64,000 nt of DNA, taken from assembly GCF_900112765.1 (NCBI RefSeq), contig NZ_FOMZ01000009.1, positions 62,001 through 126,000 on the forward strand, given 5' to 3'. Positions 1 through 8,407 of the stretch are shown here, piece after piece. Made by a program: the position numbers and the translations under genes. The notes below the pieces were generated by a model that was not told where the DNA came from, ran no database searches, and saw only the letters and a list, made by a program, of their open reading frames with translations. The stretch's first letter is position 1; each line of letters opens with the position of its first letter. Source of the stretch: Actinopolyspora alba (lineage in GTDB: Bacteria > Actinomycetota > Actinomycetes > Mycobacteriales > Pseudonocardiaceae).

Positions 1-2
1 CG

Positions 3-1691
3 AAGCAGCTGCTCAAGCTGACCGATCACCTGCAGGACATGGGGATGACCCACTGGGACGGCCACCACGGGGAATCCGGCCCGAACCGCTCCGAGCTGAT
101 CGGCGAGCTGCAGCGGAACCTCGGCGAAACGCTGGCGGCCGGTACGAGTGAGAGCGGCAGACGGTATCTCGGCGAGGACCTGCACGGTGACGGGGCGGGT
201 GACGAGCTCGAGAACCGTGCCGAGACCTACGGCAAGCGGCTCGTGCGGGCGTCGGAGAACTGGGACACCGGTTTTCTCGGCTTCGGGGACCACGAGGACA
301 CCGGCTACCGCGCGCTGGGGATGCTGCTGCACAGCGGCGAGTACTCCGCTGACTTCCTGAACCCGGTAGGGGACGCGATGATCGAGTCCGACAAGGAGGA
401 CACCTTCGACCGCGTCCAGAGCAACGACCTCAACCACGTCGACGATCGCGGCCGAGGCGGTGACCCGCTCGTGGGGCTGATGACGGCGATGGAGCACAGC
501 CCCGACGCCGCCGGTTCGTTCTTCGACCCCGCGCGGGACACCGGGCACATGAGTTATCTGATCGAGCGGGACTGGCCGGTCGACACCTACGACCACGCCG
601 AAGGCCCGGGCAGCGACTACACACCCAACGAGCGGGAAAAAGGACTGGGGCACGACGTGCTGGGCAAGGCACTGGAGTCGGCGACCCTCGGCGAGCAGCA
701 GGGCACCGCGGAAGGGGCCCGCGTGATGTCGGGGTTGGTGCACGAGTTGGCCAACACCGAGCAGTCGATGGAGAACCCCGGCAAGGGAACGGTGCCGGAC
801 TCGATGCGTGACAGCGTCGGCCGCATGCTCGCGCACAACATGGACGCGGTGCACGACTCCGGGGCCGTGTCCCCCAACAGCAGTGGTTCGCTGGACCTGG
901 ACGGTGACGACCCGAAGTGGGCGAAGGGCACGACCGGGGAGATGAGTCCCCGGTTCAGCCAGGGCGAGGTGTACAAGGTGATGGGGTCGGCTGCCTACGA
1001 TCCCGAGGCTTACGCGCGGATGCGCGACGCCAACATGGTGCACACCGGACAGCGGCTCGACGAGATCGCGGGCGATGACGGTCGGTCGATGGGTGATCGG
1101 CGGGACCACATGGCAACGGTGGCGAAGGAGTCCGCATCCGTGTTCGGCGCGCTGGACGAGGCGCGTACCTACGCGGTGGACGAGGTCTACGACGGCAAGG
1201 ACGCCGACTACAACGCGAAGATCGACGCGGGCGGCACGCTGGCCTCCTGGGCCGTCACCGGAGCCGGCAGTGCCGTGGCTGGGCCCGCGGGTTCGATCGG
1301 TGGCGCGGCGGGTGGTGAGGCCGTCAACCAGATCACCGAGCAGCTCAAGCAGGACAGCTCCAACATCGTGACCAGGGAAACCGCCGAGATCAAAGAAGAC
1401 GGTCCCAGTGATGCGAGCGACTTGCTGAACCAGTCCTTGTGGCAGCACCGGATGTGGCTGGAGAGTGAGTCGCCGCCGCCCGTCAGTCCCGAGTCACCCG
1501 AGCAGAGCGGCAATCCGCAGCGGATCATCGATTCCGACGGAAAGATGTCGGATGGCTACGAAGATTGGGTAAGACAGGAAAGACCTTACGAAATCGATCA
1601 CAAGGGCGTGCAGAACACTTACCAAGCCGGGGCCGGAATCTACGCCGATGCCACGGGTAACCGCCAGGTACGGGTGAGCGAGACAGAATGA
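3..1691 (+). CDS. Large helical protein, type VII secretion-associated type (DUF6571-like), 5' truncated
   Basis: The reading frame is open from base 3 and the first ATG (base 39) has no convincing ribosome site, so the gene very probably begins before the window. The visible 563 codons are acidic and Gly/Asp-rich, with repeated helical segments in the middle, a small hydrophobic Gly/Ala stretch (about residues 400-430) and a polar C-terminus. No catalytic motif is recognisable. The style resembles long actinobacterial DUF6571-type proteins found with WXG100/ESX genes; this is inference from composition and pattern, not from a defining motif. It overlaps the downstream lipoprotein gene by 4 bp (ATGA), so the two are probably translationally coupled. 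The true N-terminus is unknown. Confidence 0.75.
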   Translation, partial: KQLLKLTDHLQDMGMTHWDGHHGESGPNRSELIGELQRNLGETLAAGTSESGRRYLGEDLHGDGAGDELENRAETYGKRLVRASENWDTGFLGFGDHEDTGYRALGMLLHSGEYSADFLNPVGDAMIESDKEDTFDRVQSNDLNHVDDRGRGGDPLVGLMTAMEHSPDAAGSFFDPARDTGHMSYLIERDWPVDTYDHAEGPGSDYTPNEREKGLGHDVLGKALESATLGEQQGTAEGARVMSGLVHELANTEQSMENPGKGTVPDSMRDSVGRMLAHNMDAVHDSGAVSPNSSGSLDLDGDDPKWAKGTTGEMSPRFSQGEVYKVMGSAAYDPEAYARMRDANMVHTGQRLDEIAGDDGRSMGDRRDHMATVAKESASVFGALDEARTYAVDEVYDGKDADYNAKIDAGGTLASWAVTGAGSAVAGPAGSIGGAAGGEAVNQITEQLKQDSSNIVTRETAEIKEDGPSDASDLLNQSLWQHRMWLESESPPPVSPESPEQSGNPQRIIDSDGKMSDGYEDWVRQERPYEIDHKGVQNTYQAGAGIYADATGNRQVRVSETE

Positions 1692-2755
1692 CGATTGGTC
1701 GGATGTGCTGGTTGCGATGGTTGGCCGGTTCGCTCGCCTGCTTGGTGGTGCTTGCTGGTTGTTCGGGGGCGGGTGCGGACGAGAGTGCGCCGCCGACGTG
1801 GGTGAGCACTCCGCCGCAGCACCTGTCCTGTGACGGGTTGGCCGATCCAAGGTTGATGGTGGATGTGATCCAGGCCGCGGACCTGGGTGAACCCGACCCC
1901 GATGACTCCTTCGCCGAGGTGAAAGCCGAGGAGCCTTCCCTGAGCTGCGACGCGGTTGATCACGATGATCTACAGCTCAGTATGTACCAGGCAAAGAAAG
2001 TCTATCTGGCCAGTTGGTTCGATCCGCCGAATCCATTGCTGATTCCCATCGGTGATTTACCGGGTTTCGTTACGCACGACTACGCAAGACTGTATATTCC
2101 GTGTACTCGTGATTCAGAGACGGTCACGTTGAACAGTTGGGTCAGGATCTCGAACTCCGAGCTGGACAACCCTGATGCGCGGTTGGCGATGGCGCGGTTG
2201 TTGGTGGACATGACGAACAAGGCGCGTGCGCGGTTCGGGTGTGCGGAGTCGGCGAACGCGCTGTCGTTGCCGAGTGAACTGCCGGATATCCCTGAATTCG
2301 GGATGGACAATGCGAAACCGGTGAGTGAGAAGTGGGACAGTGACACGGCATGTCCCCCCGCGATGCGGTCGTTTCTGCCTTCCTACGGCAGTGCTCACAA
2401 GAAAGTCTGGGCAATGGGGACGCCGCTGCCCAGTAAGTTGATCAGTGTTTGCGACGTCCGAGTCGGGGAAGGGGATTATCTGACCGTCGATGAAGTGTCC
2501 GGTCGCCCCAAGGTGGCGTTCGTGACTTACAAGGGAATCTTTGCGAAGATGCGGCATGAGCTGCCCGAGTATTCCCGAGCGGAGTACGACGTGATGTGCC
2601 ACGGCGAGCCGGTGTCGTATCGGATTTATTCCCCCAGCGAGGACGATTCCAGCCGGTGGAGTGAACAGCTTTCCGATAAGCAGGGGAACAATGTTCTGCT
2701 GGACCACTTCGCCCGCGCTGCCGCCGAGCGGGCCGGGTGCCCGCTGCCGGAGTGA
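1688..2755 (+). CDS. Secreted lipoprotein of unknown function
   Basis: 355 aa. The N-terminus has basic residues, a hydrophobic segment and a lipobox ending LAGC (Cys near residue 24), so it should be a lipid-anchored exported protein. The mature part has several cysteines (CDG, SCD, CTRD, FGCAES, CDV, MCHG, GCP) that may form disulfides outside the cell. It recalls the DUF3558-like lipoproteins common in Pseudonocardiaceae, but I cannot confirm the family. It follows the large helical protein gene with an ATGA overlap. Codon use is less GC-biased at third positions (many T-ending codons) than in the housekeeping genes here, which fits accessory DNA. Confidence 0.85.
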   Translation: MTIGRMCWLRWLAGSLACLVVLAGCSGAGADESAPPTWVSTPPQHLSCDGLADPRLMVDVIQAADLGEPDPDDSFAEVKAEEPSLSCDAVDHDDLQLSMYQAKKVYLASWFDPPNPLLIPIGDLPGFVTHDYARLYIPCTRDSETVTLNSWVRISNSELDNPDARLAMARLLVDMTNKARARFGCAESANALSLPSELPDIPEFGMDNAKPVSEKWDSDTACPPAMRSFLPSYGSAHKKVWAMGTPLPSKLISVCDVRVGEGDYLTVDEVSGRPKVAFVTYKGIFAKMRHELPEYSRAEYDVMCHGEPVSYRIYSPSEDDSSRWSEQLSDKQGNNVLLDHFARAAAERAGCPLPE

Positions 2756-2800
2756 CGCGATCGCAACCTCGAAACCGTTCGTTTGGCGGCGCGACTCCAC

Positions 2801-2829
2801 TCGCGGGCTCCCGGCTCGGGAGCCCGCGA
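2801..2829. terminator. Strong bidirectional hairpin terminator
   Basis: Perfect 12-bp stem TCGCGGGCTCCC / GGGAGCCCGCGA with a 5-nt loop, between the convergent ends of the lipoprotein gene (2755) and hypF (2849). There is no U-run, as is usual for actinobacterial terminators. Confidence 0.75.
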
Positions 2830-2848
2830 AGTCCTGACCGGTGAGTCG

Positions 2849-5179
2849 CTATCCCCGTTCCGGGGAGTTCCCTCCCCGGCGGTCGCGTTCTCCCGCGATC
2901 GCCACCTGTCCGAGGCAGATGCCGCCGTCGTTGGTGGGAACGTTGGAGTGCAGCAGCACGCGGAAACCGCGTCGCCGCAGCGCGTCCACGGCCCGCCGCA
3001 GCAGCAGCGTGTTCTGGAACACCCCACCCGACAGCGCCACCTCGCCGACACCGGTGGCATCCCGCAGTCGCTCGCACAGCCGCGCGATCAACTCGGCGAC
3101 TCCGTTGTGGAACCTGCCGGCGATGACCTCGCCACGCTGCCCCGCACGCAGTTCGTCGACCACCGCACGGACCAGTTGTCCCGCGGGAACCGAAAGCGGC
3201 GGACTCGCGGCACCGGCAGCCACCGGATCCGGCAGCGTCCCGGAAGCCGGCAGCGCCACGGGGTAGTGGCCACGCTCCTCCCGGTCCGCGAGCTGTTCCA
3301 GCTCGATGGCCGCCTGCCCCTCGTAGCTGACCGCGTCCCGGATTCCCAGGATCGCGGCGACCGCGTCGAACAGCCGACCCGCGCTGGAGGTCCGCGGCGC
3401 GTTCACCCCGCCCTCGCACATCCGGGTGATGACCGAGAGCTGTGGTTCGTTGCGTCGCAGCACCTCCAGCCCGCCCGGCGGTTCGGTTCCGTAGCACGAC
3501 AGCAACTGCGACACCGCCATCCGCCACGGTTGTTTCACGGCTCGGTCCCCGCCCGGCATCGGTACCCGCTCCAGGTGTGCCAGTCGCCGGAAGTCCGCCA
3601 GATCGGCGAGCAGGAACTCCCCGCCCCAGATCGTCCCGTCGGTGCCGAACCCGAGCCCGTCGAAGGCCACCCCAAGCACCGGACCGCTCTCACCGTTGTC
3701 GGCCAGGCAGGAGGCGATGTGCGCGTGGTGGTGCTGCACCCCCACCAGCTCCACGTCCTCCCGCTCCGCGGCGTACTTGGTGGACAGGTACTCCGGGTGC
3801 AGGTCGTGGGCCACCACTTCCGGGGCGATGTCGAACAGCCGCTCGAAGTGCTCGATCCCCTCGGTGAACGACCGCAGCGTCTCGTAGTTCTCCAGGTCAC
3901 CGATGTGGTGCGAGACGAAGGCGTTCGACCCCTTGGCCACGCAGAACGTGTTCTTCAGTTCGGCACCGCAGGCCAGCACCGGGCGCGGGAGTTCCCGCCG
4001 CAGCCGCACCGGCTCCGGGACCAGGCCCCGGGAGCGCCGCACCGGCAGCTCCCGCCCATCGAAGGAACGCACCACCGAGTCGTCGGTGCGCATGTGAATC
4101 CCTCGGTCGTGGCCGAGGAACACGTCCGCGATCTCGGCCAGCCGTTCCCGCGCCTCGGCGTCGCGGTAGGCGATCGGTTCGTCGGAAAGGTTCGCGCTGG
4201 TCAGCACGATCGGCCCCGTGGCCGCCAGCAGCAGGTGGTGCAGTGGGGTGTAGGGCAGCATGACCCCCAGCTGCCGATTGCCGGGAGCCACCGCCTCGGC
4301 CACGGCGGCGTCCGGACGCCTGTCGAGCAGCACGATCGCTCCGCGTCGTGACTCCAACAGCTCCCGCTCGTGCTCGTCGATCTCGCACAGTGTGCGTGCC
4401 CACGCCACATCGGGGGCCATGACGGCGAAGGGCTTCTCCTCGCGGTGCTTGCGCTTGCGCAACGTCGCCGCGGCGTCCGGGTTCGCCGCGTCCACCGCGA
4501 GGTGATAGCCCCCCAGCCCCTTGAGCGCCACGATCTCGCCGTCGCGCAGCGCGGCAACGGTTCGGTCCAGCGGATCGCCGGGCAGCACGGCTCCGGTCGA
4601 GTCGGTCAACCGGAGTTCGGGCCCGCAGGCCGGACAGCACACCGGCTGCGCGTGGAACCGCCGATTGGTCGGGTCGTGGTACTCGGCCGCGCAGTCGGCG
4701 CACATCTCGAACGGGGCCATCGTGGTCAGCGGCCTGTCGTAGGGCACGTCGGTCACGATGGTGAACCTGGGGCCACAGTTCGTGCAGTTCAGGAACGGGT
4801 AGCGGTAGCGGCGGTCGCCCGGGTCACCCAGCTCGGCCAGACAGTCCACACAGGTCGCGCTGTCGGCGGAGACCAGGGTGGCCCGCTGCCCCGAGGAGTC
4901 GCTGAGCGCGATCTCGAACGTCTCGTCGCCACGAGGCTCGATCGCGGTGGCGGTGATCTCGTCTACCACAGCCAGCGGCGGTGCCTGCTCCGACAGCGCC
5001 GTGCGGAATCGCTCCAGGAGCGAAGGCGGTCCCTCGGCGAACACGAACACCCCGTGCACGTCGTTTCCCACGAAACCGGTCAGCCCCAGCTCGCGGGCCA
5101 ATGTGTACACGAAGGGACGAAATCCGACACCCTGCACCACACCCGCTACCCGGATGCGCTCGCGAACTCGATCGTCCAC
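2849..5179 (-). CDS. hypF: Carbamoyltransferase HypF (hydrogenase maturation type)
   Basis: 776 aa from GTG 5179; an upstream in-frame GTG at 5239 would add 20 residues, and neither has a good ribosome site. All HypF domains are present in order: an acylphosphatase domain (VQGVGFRPFVY near residue 15), two C-x2-C/C-x2-C zinc fingers (about 110-185), a YrdC-like adenylation domain (KGLGGYHLAVD, KRKHREEKPFAVM) and a C-terminal Kae1-like domain with HHHAH and SGGVFQN. The family converts carbamoyl phosphate and ATP to carbamoyl-AMP and transfers the carbamoyl group to HypE for the cyanide ligands of [NiFe]-hydrogenase. No hydrogenase or other hyp gene is in this window, so its partner here is unknown. 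Length is normal and no key motif is lost. Confidence 0.93.
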   Translation of the reverse strand: MDDRVRERIRVAGVVQGVGFRPFVYTLARELGLTGFVGNDVHGVFVFAEGPPSLLERFRTALSEQAPPLAVVDEITATAIEPRGDETFEIALSDSSGQRATLVSADSATCVDCLAELGDPGDRRYRYPFLNCTNCGPRFTIVTDVPYDRPLTTMAPFEMCADCAAEYHDPTNRRFHAQPVCCPACGPELRLTDSTGAVLPGDPLDRTVAALRDGEIVALKGLGGYHLAVDAANPDAAATLRKRKHREEKPFAVMAPDVAWARTLCEIDEHERELLESRRGAIVLLDRRPDAAVAEAVAPGNRQLGVMLPYTPLHHLLLAATGPIVLTSANLSDEPIAYRDAEARERLAEIADVFLGHDRGIHMRTDDSVVRSFDGRELPVRRSRGLVPEPVRLRRELPRPVLACGAELKNTFCVAKGSNAFVSHHIGDLENYETLRSFTEGIEHFERLFDIAPEVVAHDLHPEYLSTKYAAEREDVELVGVQHHHAHIASCLADNGESGPVLGVAFDGLGFGTDGTIWGGEFLLADLADFRRLAHLERVPMPGGDRAVKQPWRMAVSQLLSCYGTEPPGGLEVLRRNEPQLSVITRMCEGGVNAPRTSSAGRLFDAVAAILGIRDAVSYEGQAAIELEQLADREERGHYPVALPASGTLPDPVAAGAASPPLSVPAGQLVRAVVDELRAGQRGEVIAGRFHNGVAELIARLCERLRDATGVGEVALSGGVFQNTLLLRRAVDALRRRGFRVLLHSNVPTNDGGICLGQVAIAGERDRRGGNSPERG

Positions 5180-5360
5180 TCGTTCAGTCTGCGCGTCCGG
5201 CGGGTGCGCGGCTACTCGAACTGCCCCGCGTGTCCGCACCCGTTCGGGCGCCGGTTCCGCCGCCTACGTGCCGTGCCGCGGGCCGGGGCCGGTGCCGAAC
5301 CGGACGGGCCGGTGCGGAACCAACGGTGGAAACCGGGTCCGCGACGCCCGTCCTCGTCGG

Positions 5361-5373
5361 ATGTGTGACACAT
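5361..5373. promoter_or_regulatory. 13-bp palindrome, candidate operator
   Basis: ATGTGTGACACAT is a perfect 6+1+6 palindrome lying 28 bp upstream of the TAGGGT hexamer of the phosphoesterase gene, in the region shared with divergent hypF. It could be a regulator site for either gene. No regulator is identified. Confidence 0.35.
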
Positions 5374-5400
5374 CTCCTCCCCAGTGGGGTGACCGGCCGG

Positions 5401-5406
5401 TAGGGT
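5401..5406 (+). promoter_or_regulatory. -10 hexamer of a leaderless promoter
   Basis: TAGGGT ends 7 nt before the ATG at 5414, so the transcript should start at or next to the start codon. No clear -35 is seen. Confidence 0.5.
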
Positions 5407-5413
5407 CTGGCGC

Positions 5414-6283
5414 ATGGTGGCGCCGTCGTTACTCGCGACCAGCGATCTGCACGTATCGCACCGCGACAATCGCCCGGTACTGGACGAGATTCGGCCTCAC
5501 ACCGACGAGGACTGGCTGATCGTGGCGGGCGATGTCGCCGAGACGACCGAAACGATCGGCTGGGCGCTGGGCAAGCTGCGGGAACGGTTCTCCCGCGTGA
5601 TCTGGGTCCCGGGCAACCACGAGCTGTGGACTCCGCCCGGTGACGATGTGCGTGCCAGGGGAGTGGAGCGCTACGACCACTTGGTGCGGATGTGCCGGGA
5701 GCTCGACGTCACCACGCCGGAGGACCCCTACCCGGTGTGGCGCGACGAGCAGCGCTCGGTGGTGGTCGCGCCGCTGTTCGTGCTCTACGACTACAGCTTC
5801 CGGGCGCCCGAGTTCGACGCCGAGCAGGCCCTGGCACACGCCTACGACACTCACGTGGTCTGCACCGACGAGGTGATGCTGCACCCCGATCCGTACGAGT
5901 CGCGCACCGAGTGGTGCCACGAGCGGGTGAGGCAGACCCTGCCGAGGCTGGAGGCCATCCCGGAGCACCTGCCCACGGTGTTGATCTCCCACTGGCCGCT
6001 GCACCGCGATCCCACCAGGCGGTTGTACTACCCCCAGTTCGGCATCTGGTGCGGCACCGAGCTCACCGCCGACTGGCACCTGCGGTTCCGCGCCGTGGCC
6101 GAGGTGCACGGCCACCTGCACATTCCGGTGACCGACCGCATCGACGGTGTCCCCTTCGAAGAGGTCTCACTGGGTTACCCCCGGGAGTGGCGCAGGCGCG
6201 GTGGCCCGGGCGATCCGTTGCACAGCATCCTGCCCGCCGCGCCCGAGCGGACCTTCGAGGAACTGGTGAGGGCCCACCGGTGA
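5414..6283 (+). CDS. Calcineurin-like metallophosphoesterase
   Basis: 289 aa. The five metal-binding motifs of the superfamily are visible: D-x-H in TSDLHVSH (about residue 10), GD in VAGDVAE, GNHE in VPGNHELW, the His of ISHWPL, and GHLH near residue 238. It should be a cytoplasmic dinuclear-metal phosphoesterase; the substrate is unknown. Its stop overlaps the start of the phosphopantetheinyl transferase gene (GTGA), so the two are almost certainly co-translated. A link to carrier-protein metabolism, such as hydrolysis of a CoA- or phosphopantetheine-type phosphoester, is a reasonable guess but only from context. Transcription is probably leaderless. Confidence 0.92.
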   Translation: MVAPSLLATSDLHVSHRDNRPVLDEIRPHTDEDWLIVAGDVAETTETIGWALGKLRERFSRVIWVPGNHELWTPPGDDVRARGVERYDHLVRMCRELDVTTPEDPYPVWRDEQRSVVVAPLFVLYDYSFRAPEFDAEQALAHAYDTHVVCTDEVMLHPDPYESRTEWCHERVRQTLPRLEAIPEHLPTVLISHWPLHRDPTRRLYYPQFGIWCGTELTADWHLRFRAVAEVHGHLHIPVTDRIDGVPFEEVSLGYPREWRRRGGPGDPLHSILPAAPERTFEELVRAHR

Positions 6284-6927
6284 TCGAACGAATCCTGCCG
6301 GAAGCGGCCGCTTCCTCCGAGGTCTTCGGCGACGACCCCCACGCGCGACTGTTGCCGGCGGAGGAGCAGTACGTCGCCAGGGCGGTGGAGAAGCGCAGAC
6401 GCGAGTTCACCCTCGCCCGGAGCTGCGCTCGGCGCGCGCTCGGCGAACTCGGTCACCCCGACTTCGCGGTGCACAGTGGCGAGCGGCGCGAACCGTTGTG
6501 GCCGCGGGGCGTGGTCGGCAGCATCACGCACTGCGAGGGCTACTGTGCCGCCGCCGTGGCACCGGCCACCGAGGTGTGCTCGTTGGGCATCGACGCGGAG
6601 ACCGACGAGGTGCTGCCCGATGGCGTGCTCGGGCAGGTCACCGTGGAGCGGGAACGCGAGTTGCTGGCCGGGTTGCCCGCCGGGGCCAACTGGGACCGGT
6701 TGCTGTTCAGCGCGAAGGAGAGCGTCTACAAGGCGTGGTTCCCGTTGACCGGCCGCTGGCTCGGCTTCGAGGACGCCTTCGTGCGGATCGATCCCTCGGG
6801 GGAGTTCAGCGCCGAGCTGATCGAAGCACCCGCACCGAGCTCGGCGGGTGAGCTCACCGGCTTCTCCGGCCGGTTCCGCTTCGAATCCGGCCTGGTGATC
6901 ACCGCCGTCACCGTCTTCCCCGGCTGA
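6280..6927 (+). CDS. 4'-phosphopantetheinyl transferase (EntD/Sfp superfamily)
   Basis: 215 aa from GTG 6280, which overlaps the upstream stop. Transfers the phosphopantetheine arm of CoA to a serine of acyl- or peptidyl-carrier proteins. Family signatures are clear: an N-terminal RxxFTLARSCAR segment, a basic substrate loop, the metal motif LGIDAETD (about residues 104-111) and the FSAKESVYKAW motif (about 146-156). The enzyme probably serves polyketide, non-ribosomal peptide or fatty acid-type carriers encoded elsewhere, since none is in this window. The length is typical of the group annotated with EntD. Confidence 0.93.
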   Translation: MIERILPEAAASSEVFGDDPHARLLPAEEQYVARAVEKRRREFTLARSCARRALGELGHPDFAVHSGERREPLWPRGVVGSITHCEGYCAAAVAPATEVCSLGIDAETDEVLPDGVLGQVTVERERELLAGLPAGANWDRLLFSAKESVYKAWFPLTGRWLGFEDAFVRIDPSGEFSAELIEAPAPSSAGELTGFSGRFRFESGLVITAVTVFPG

Positions 6928-6935
6928 TCCGTCGG

Positions 6936-6958
6936 CGTCGATTTCTCGCGAAATCGCC
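6936..6958 (-). repeat. GNRA-hairpin repeat, copy 1
   Basis: Read on the minus strand it carries the shared 18-nt core GGCGATTTCGCGAGAAAT. The arms CGATTTC and GAAATCG pair perfectly over 7 bp and close a GCGA tetraloop. Three further copies occur at 22788-22810, 59140-59163 and 59192-59214. It lies just downstream of the phosphopantetheinyl transferase gene. Confidence 0.8.
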
Positions 6959-7010
6959 GCGCCATCGACGCGGGCCGAACACCCACCACCTCGGAATCGG
7001 CACCGTCGCT

Positions 7011-7105
7011 GGTTCTCCCGCGCGGCTCTCGCGAGGAAGGCCCGACGTGGCGTAGGTGCCTACTCGATGTCGGGCCTCCCGCAGCGAGAGCCGCGCGAGA
7101 GGTTC
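7011..7105. repeat. Large imperfect inverted repeat upstream of the rraA-like gene
   Basis: Left arm about 7019-7048 and right arm about 7067-7097 are nearly complementary over 30 bp (shared blocks CGCGCGGCTCTCGC and GGCCCGAC), with an inner GTAGG/CCTAC pair at the tip. Any RNA read through here in either direction would form a long hairpin about 56 nt before the RraA-like start. The right arm is also copy A of the second intergenic repeat family. Confidence 0.75.
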
Positions 7106-7115
7106 CGCCAGGTGA
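7068..7115 (+). repeat. Intergenic repeat family 2, copy A
   Basis: Aligns with 49251-49298 through TGTCGG-CCTCCCG-AGCGAGAGC, a G/C-rich spacer, GAGG-TCCGCC. Related copies lie at 35785-35829 and 7677-7720 on the opposite strand. It is noncoding and hairpin-prone. Confidence 0.7.
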
Positions 7116-7161
7116 CCATCCGGGCGAGTCCCCTGCAAATTTCCCAACGAAAGGAGTGGAA

Positions 7162-7638
7162 ATGACTTCTACCGCTGACCTGGCCGACCGCGACGGCGAC
7201 GAGGTGCGCAGCTGCGACCTGCAGTTTCGGAGCTTCGGCAACCACGAGGTGTTCTCCGGGCCGATTCGCACGGTGCGGTGCTTCCAGGACAACGCGCTGC
7301 TCAAGAAGATTCTCTCGGGGCCCGGTGCGGGCGGGGTGCTGGTGATCGACGGAGCGGGTTCGGTGCACACCGCGCTGGTCGGTGACCTGATCGCCGAACT
7401 GGGGCGCTCCAACGGATGGAACGGGCTCGTCGTCAACGGCGCGATCCGGGACTCCGCCGTGATCGACGGGATGGAGTTCGGGGTCAAGGCGCTGGGGACC
7501 AACCCGCGCAAGAGCTCCAAGTCCGGCACCGGTGAGTCCGACGTCGTCGTCGAGTTCGGCGGGATCGACTTCGTACCCGGCGAGTACCTGCTCAGCGACC
7601 ACGACGGGGTGGTGGTCAGCCGGACCCCGCTGGATTGA
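7162..7638 (+). CDS. RraA-family protein (aldolase/RNase E regulator fold)
   Basis: 158 aa from ATG 7162, chosen because AAGGAG ends 5 nt upstream; an in-frame GTG at 7156 is the alternative. Residues around GDLIAELG (about 73-80) and the following [12 protein letters not shown] match the family's G-D...R-D metal-binding pattern, and the ending [13 protein letters not shown] is typical. Family members are either RraA, which inhibits RNase E, or class II 4-hydroxy-4-methyl-2-oxoglutarate/oxaloacetate aldolases. In actinomycetes the role is not settled, and sequence alone does not choose. A long inverted repeat sits in its upstream region. Confidence 0.88.
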   Translation: MTSTADLADRDGDEVRSCDLQFRSFGNHEVFSGPIRTVRCFQDNALLKKILSGPGAGGVLVIDGAGSVHTALVGDLIAELGRSNGWNGLVVNGAIRDSAVIDGMEFGVKALGTNPRKSSKSGTGESDVVVEFGGIDFVPGEYLLSDHDGVVVSRTPLD

Positions 7639-7676
7639 CCGGGTTCGTGCGGTTCGGTCCTCGACGCTGCCCGGTC

Positions 7677-7720
7677 GACGGACCCCTCGCGGGCCTCTCG
7701 TTCCGGGCGCCCCGACATCG
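7677..7720 (-). repeat. Intergenic repeat family 2, copy D (degenerate)
   Basis: On the minus strand it matches the other copies through TGTCGGGGC, CCCGGAACGAGAGG and a G-rich right half. It lies between the rraA-like gene and the VOC gene. It is the most diverged of the four copies. Confidence 0.5.
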
Positions 7721-7880
7721 GAGCGGTCGCTCCGGCTGCCCGAACCGACTGGTGATCTCGGGGAAAACTCGTACCGTGATTCGAGGGGCCGTCTCAAGGC
7801 CGTTCGGGAGCCGAGGCTCGACCGAAACCGGTTCCGTGACCCGGGGCCCTCGACATCGCCGGCGGGACGCGAGGTGCCCG

Positions 7881-8282
7881 ATGATCACGAATCCCAAGTT
7901 CGTGGTGCTCTACGTGACCGACCAGCAGACCGTGCTCGACTTCTGCACCCAGAAGCTGGGGTTCGAGGTCAGGACCGACGTGCCCTACGGGGATGGCCAC
8001 CGTTGGATAGAGGTGAGCGTGCCGGGTGCCGAGACCTACCTGGTGCTCGCCGAGGGGGATCCGCGGGTGCGTGATCTCGTGTTGCAGCGGTTGGGCGAAC
8101 TCAGCCACGTCTGGTTCGACTGCGACGACCTCGACGCCACCTTCGACGAGTTGAAGGCCAGGGGAGTGCGGTTCCCGACCGAACCGCGCACGGCGCCGTG
8201 GGATCCCGAAGGCAGAACCCGCTGGGCGCAGTTCGCCGATCCGGAGGGAACGCTCTACGGGCTCACCGAACGCGGGGCGTGA
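7881..8282 (+). CDS. VOC/glyoxalase superfamily protein
   Basis: 133 aa from ATG 7881, preceded by GAGGTG. The opening pattern PKFVVLYVTDQQTVLDFCTQKLGF and the ending WAQFADPEGTLYGL are the two beta-alpha-beta-beta-beta modules of a vicinal oxygen chelate fold. Family members include glyoxalase I, bleomycin-type resistance proteins and dioxygenases; nothing here identifies a substrate. The metal-ligand positions of glyoxalase I are not all obvious, so a lyase function should not be assumed. It converges on the pgl gene. Confidence 0.88.
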   Translation: MITNPKFVVLYVTDQQTVLDFCTQKLGFEVRTDVPYGDGHRWIEVSVPGAETYLVLAEGDPRVRDLVLQRLGELSHVWFDCDDLDATFDELKARGVRFPTEPRTAPWDPEGRTRWAQFADPEGTLYGLTERGA

Positions 8283-8325
8283 TTCGACGCCGACAGTGCT
8301 CGGCCGCTGCCCCCGGCGGGCGCCC

Positions 8326-8350
8326 GCCGCCCCGGCGGTGCCGGGGCGGC
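8326..8350. terminator. Bidirectional hairpin terminator
   Basis: Perfect 11-bp stem GCCGCCCCGGC / GCCGGGGCGGC with a GGT loop, between the convergent VOC gene and the end of the pentose-phosphate operon (8408). Confidence 0.75.
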
Positions 8351-8407
8351 GACGCGTGCTCGAAAGCCACGACGGAGCCCGCGGGGACGAGTTCTCGTCA
8401 CGCGCTC

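Noticed and set aside
2783-4351. 522-codon open frame opposite hypF
   Set aside because: Antisense shadow of hypF and it also runs through the terminator hairpin at 2801-2829.
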